Of a stretch of 8,606 nt of DNA, positions 6,048-8,606 are shown piece by piece; the first letter of the stretch is position 1; the number at the start of each line of letters is the position of its first letter. The notes beneath the pieces are model-generated. The model was not told the origin of the DNA and made no database searches. It worked only from the letters and a program-made list of their open reading frames with translations. The position numbers and the translations under genes are program-made. Source of the stretch: SB15 sp964557285 (GTDB taxonomy: Bacteria > Chloroflexota > Anaerolineae > Aggregatilineales > J027); NCBI GenBank assembly GCA_964557285.1, contig CAZKZS010000210.1, forward strand, positions 1 through 8,606, read 5' to 3'.

Positions 6048-7463
6048 TTAATTAGAATACCCAACCCATTCTAAAAACAGGTCATCTAACTGCACGCCGG
6101 AAACTTCTTCAAAAATGGTCTGCAAGTCAAAAGGGGTCGCGGTCCGGTACCGATATTCCGCTAAATAACGCTGAATGGCCGAGTCAAAATGTTCCTGCCC
6201 GATGGCTGTAGAAAGCACATGGAAAAAGTATGCCCCTTTGCCGTAGACAATGCTTGAGTAAGCAGCATCATTATAATCAGAAGGCGTAAAGCCGATTTTC
6301 AACACTTCCCCGCCATTTTCAAATTCCTGATACCGTCCCTGCTCCACCCGAATAGCCGAGTTGTAGCCATTTTCACCCGCTATATAACGCCAGTAGACGG
6401 CGACTGAATATTCGGTCAGCGCTTCATCCAGCCAGGGATACAGCGTCTGGTCGCTGCCGACCATGCTGTACCACCATTGATGGGCAACTTCATGCACGGT
6501 CACAATCTGGAAAAAAGGTTCGCCCAACCGCCAGAGATTATCCGCCACCACAATCAGCCCCGGATATTCGATCCCGCCCGCGCTGGTATACGTTTGCACC
6601 ACATCCAATTCTGGATAGACGTATGGGCCGTAGGCTTCCGTAAAAGCCGCGATTGCATCCAGCGTCCAGAGCAGCGCCATTTCCGCGCTGGCTTCTTTGC
6701 CCGGCAGGTAATGAACATTGACCCGCACATCCTCAAAGGTATCCGAAACCGTTTCATAGACTGCGCTCGCCATAATCGCAAAATCACGCATTAACGGCGC
6801 GGCATATCGCAGGATGAGCTTGTCATCCTGTGCGGTCTGTTCCACCAGAGAACCGGAGGTAATGACCTTAAGATAAGTGGGGACAGTCAGGGTCACATCA
6901 AAATTGGCGGTTTCACTGAATACGGCGTCGCCGCGTGGATGCCGGACTTCCTGCCACCATCCTGTAGACGGGTGATAAACGGATAAAAGTGGTAGGGCGC
7001 TGGCAAAAGCAAGTTCTGTTTCCAGATAACTTAACTGATTGTATAAATACTGCTCTCCCTGAAAAACGACCAGTTCATAATGCAGGGTCAGGGAGAGTTT
7101 TTCATCTGGCGCTAACGGCTGTGGCAGGGGAATTTTTACCACTGAACCCGTTTCATCCGAAGTGGGGGTTACAGGGCTGCCATTCACCATCACATCACTC
7201 ACCGCCGCCTGCCCACCAAACGAGTCCAGGTTGGCATACAGCCGGAACACCAGGTCATTCAGCACGTCCGGCGTGGTGTTGGTATAGGTACAATCAAGTG
7301 TGCCACTTAATTCGACCTGCTCAAAATCTGGAATCAATTCCAGATGAAATGTGTAAACCGGCACATCAGGAAAGCGGTTTAAATCCTCAGCAAACTGCGG
7401 GCGCAGTCCCTGACTGAAAAAAACATCTACTACGAATAAAAAAATCAGGCCGATTTTTTGCAT
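6048..7463 (-). CDS. Compact M1-family zinc metallopeptidase, probably exported
   Basis: The 471-residue protein has the M1 (gluzincin) signature. HEVAH (H324, E325, H328) is followed by the third zinc ligand E347 in WLDEALTEY, with exactly the 18-residue spacing of HEXXH-x18-E. GGIEY (296-300) stands where M1 aminopeptidases have GxMEN, which binds the substrate N-terminus. Y407 in VYGKGAYFF matches the transition-state tyrosine. An N-terminal beta region (about 30-220) fits the saddle domain. The C-terminal helical domain of full-length M1 enzymes (about 850-900 residues) is absent. The N-terminus (MQKIGLIFLFVVDVFFS) looks like a short signal peptide or anchor, although Asp13 interrupts the hydrophobic core and no clear cleavage site or lipobox is seen. 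It is expected to act outside the membrane as an aminopeptidase or related peptidase; the substrate is unknown. It begins 3 bases after the upstream gene, so it is co-transcribed with it. Confidence 0.9.
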   Translation of the reverse strand: MQKIGLIFLFVVDVFFSQGLRPQFAEDLNRFPDVPVYTFHLELIPDFEQVELSGTLDCTYTNTTPDVLNDLVFRLYANLDSFGGQAAVSDVMVNGSPVTPTSDETGSVVKIPLPQPLAPDEKLSLTLHYELVVFQGEQYLYNQLSYLETELAFASALPLLSVYHPSTGWWQEVRHPRGDAVFSETANFDVTLTVPTYLKVITSGSLVEQTAQDDKLILRYAAPLMRDFAIMASAVYETVSDTFEDVRVNVHYLPGKEASAEMALLWTLDAIAAFTEAYGPYVYPELDVVQTYTSAGGIEYPGLIVVADNLWRLGEPFFQIVTVHEVAHQWWYSMVGSDQTLYPWLDEALTEYSVAVYWRYIAGENGYNSAIRVEQGRYQEFENGGEVLKIGFTPSDYNDAAYSSIVYGKGAYFFHVLSTAIGQEHFDSAIQRYLAEYRYRTATPFDLQTIFEEVSGVQLDDLFLEWVGYSN

Positions 7464-7466
7464 AGG

Positions 7467-8606
7467 TTACTGTCCTGTACGGGGGGTAGCGGACGGGCGG
7501 CGGGTGGGTGTAGAAGTAGGAGTAATAGGGGTCGGGGTCGGCGTGAGTGTCTGAGTCGGCAGCAGGGTCGGCGTTGGCGGCACATTAGCAGCGCTGTTCA
7601 ACTGTTCAGTCTCAAACCCCTCACATTTAAAATCAGCGATTCGTACCCAGGCAGGCTGTCCCTCATGAACAATTTGCAGCCAGGTGTTTTCCTGATTTCG
7701 CACAATGGGATTCACCGCCGTCCCTATATCTGATAAAACCCCTACTACATCATAATTGATATTCGGCCCTGTATAAATTTTGCCTTCCGGGTTGGAAAGC
7801 AAACAGCGCGGCGCTTCTACCGCAATCACCAGCGTGCGGGTGTTTTCAGTAGCATCCTCCCCTACGGCACGCAGCGTCACACTGACCGGCCCCGTTGGAA
7901 AAATGGAATACCGATTCAGACCGGAGGCAGCCAGTTTCGGGATTTCCATATCAGGCAGTTCCGCGCTCTGCAAAAAAATCTGCGATTCTCCCTCAACCAC
8001 GGCTGCGCCCTGCACCTGCCAGACAAAATCAATCGGCTGGTTGATATTCTGAATCAACGTGACCGGAGTTGACCTGAACTCGGTAATAGCCGGTTTAACG
8101 CTCACCGACGCTGTTTCGCTCTGCACACCGCCCGAATTTTCAACATTCAGGGTAATTTCATACTGTCCGGTGGTTTGTAGTTGAAGCTGGTAGGCTGAGG
8201 CGGCCGGATCATCCACAATGATGGTTTGTGGAGCTTGCCCCGGACGGGCAGAGGTAATGGTTACTTTCCGTGCATCCTGAATTTGCCAGGTGAGTTGAAT
8301 GGGTTCGCCCAGAACGACCTCCGGCTGGCTGGCCGAAAATGTCAAAATCGCAGGAATGACCGGATTATCATCACTGGTTTCTTCCCCGCCGCCTAATAAC
8401 AGGGCGACCAACACCACCAATCCAATCGTCGCCACGGCAACCAGGGGTACGGCCAGCGTTGCCACCCAGGAGGGCAAAAGGGGTTTGGCGATATACCGTC
8501 CGGGAACGGCTGCCTGAAATCCTGAAGCATCGTGTGAGAGGGCGATAACATCATATTTGTACTCGCGGGTTTTACCTATCAGTGTCCCTTTGACTGGAGA
8601 AACCGT
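7467..8606 (-). CDS. Ig-like/SH3b surface protein with one TM helix and Thr/Pro tail (5' partial)
   Basis: The frame is open to the right edge: codons continue without a stop from the TTG at 8477 to 8606 and read sensibly, so the start lies outside the window. The visible N-terminal part (8606 to about 8475) reads TVSPVKGTLIGKTREYKYDV then ends in KPLLPSW. This resembles the final Ig-like (NEW3-type) segment seen before the membrane helix in COG1470-like proteins. A hydrophobic helix follows (about 8468-8390, WVATLAVPLVAVATIGLVVL), with Lys before it and EETSDD after it, so the C-terminal part is probably outside. Two Ig-like domains (about 8360-8090 and 8090-7810) precede an SH3b-like domain (IYTGPNINYDVVGVL ... 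NTWLQIVHEGQPAWVRI). That domain is bracketed by Cys codons at 7803-7805 and 7623-7625. The protein ends in a Thr/Pro tail of about 40 residues with no domain after it. Likely a cell-surface binding or adhesion protein; the ligand is unknown. Confidence 0.85.
   Translation of the reverse strand, partial: TVSPVKGTLIGKTREYKYDVIALSHDASGFQAAVPGRYIAKPLLPSWVATLAVPLVAVATIGLVVLVALLLGGGEETSDDNPVIPAILTFSASQPEVVLGEPIQLTWQIQDARKVTITSARPGQAPQTIIVDDPAASAYQLQLQTTGQYEITLNVENSGGVQSETASVSVKPAITEFRSTPVTLIQNINQPIDFVWQVQGAAVVEGESQIFLQSAELPDMEIPKLAASGLNRYSIFPTGPVSVTLRAVGEDATENTRTLVIAVEAPRCLLSNPEGKIYTGPNINYDVVGVLSDIGTAVNPIVRNQENTWLQIVHEGQPAWVRIADFKCEGFETEQLNSAANVPPTPTLLPTQTLTPTPTPITPTSTPTRRPSATPRTGQ
7473..7476 (-). 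promoter_or_regulatory. Weak ribosome binding site (AGGA) for the M1 peptidase
   Basis: AGGA on the minus strand lies 9 bases before the ATG at 7463, within the last codons of the upstream gene. The spacing is acceptable but long; translation may depend mainly on coupling to the upstream gene, whose stop is three bases from this ATG. Confidence 0.45.

Noticed and set aside
6989..7417. A 142-codon plus-strand open frame
   Set aside because: It is antisense to the N-terminal half of the M1 peptidase, is rich in His, Pro and Trp without domain features, and the peptidase frame is certain.
8475..8477. TTG as the start of the Ig/SH3b gene
   Set aside because: The frame continues without a stop to 8606 and encodes a family-like segment directly before the membrane helix, so the TTG is an internal Leu codon.
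1..8606. Search by eye for CRISPR arrays, tRNAs, insertion sequence ends, attachment sites and phage defence genes
   Set aside because: No spaced direct repeats, cloverleaf, terminal inverted repeats, transposase or nuclease-like motifs were found; the only tandem repeat is the 18-bp stalk repeat.

Overview
The window is almost entirely coding and holds five genes in two convergent blocks. Its character points to a Chloroflexota bacterium, probably Anaerolineae-like. That placement is an inference from the moderate GC, TTG start codons, abundant single-pass membrane proteins with long Thr/Pro-rich stalks (TPTxTPT style), and Cys-flanked SH3b domains. No rRNA, tRNA, CRISPR array, insertion sequence or phage gene was seen, and no gene-free stretch exceeds about 30 bases.

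Plus-strand block (3-6020): three tightly packed genes. (1) A large protein cut by the left window edge: helical, probably cytoplasmic N-terminal region, acidic juxtamembrane segment, one membrane helix, Thr/Pro stalk, and a C-terminal beta-rich domain resembling a concanavalin/LamG-type sandwich. (2) A divergent Hanks-type protein kinase-like protein that starts on a TTG overlapping the previous stop codon. It keeps the VAIK Lys, the alpha-C Glu, the catalytic-loop Asp and Lys and the DFG Asp, but lacks HRD, the catalytic-loop Asn and the DFG Gly. (3) A TPR protein with one membrane helix, an approximately 85-residue Thr/Pro stalk partly encoded by an 18-bp tandem repeat, and a C-terminal SH3b-like domain bracketed by two cysteines.

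Minus-strand block (6048-8606): an upstream gene cut by the right window edge (Ig-like segment before a membrane helix, two Ig-like domains, a Cys-bracketed SH3b domain and a Thr/Pro tail), followed after only three bases by a compact secreted M1-family zinc metallopeptidase. The two blocks converge on a 9-bp perfect stem-loop at 6025-6046 that probably terminates transcription from both sides.

Reading of the whole: an envelope-oriented locus. Two proteins with inside repeat domains and outside beta domains flank a kinase-like protein, which suggests (without proof) a transmembrane sensing or scaffolding module. The convergent block supplies a further SH3b surface protein and an extracytoplasmic peptidase. 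Functions beyond domain level are inference.
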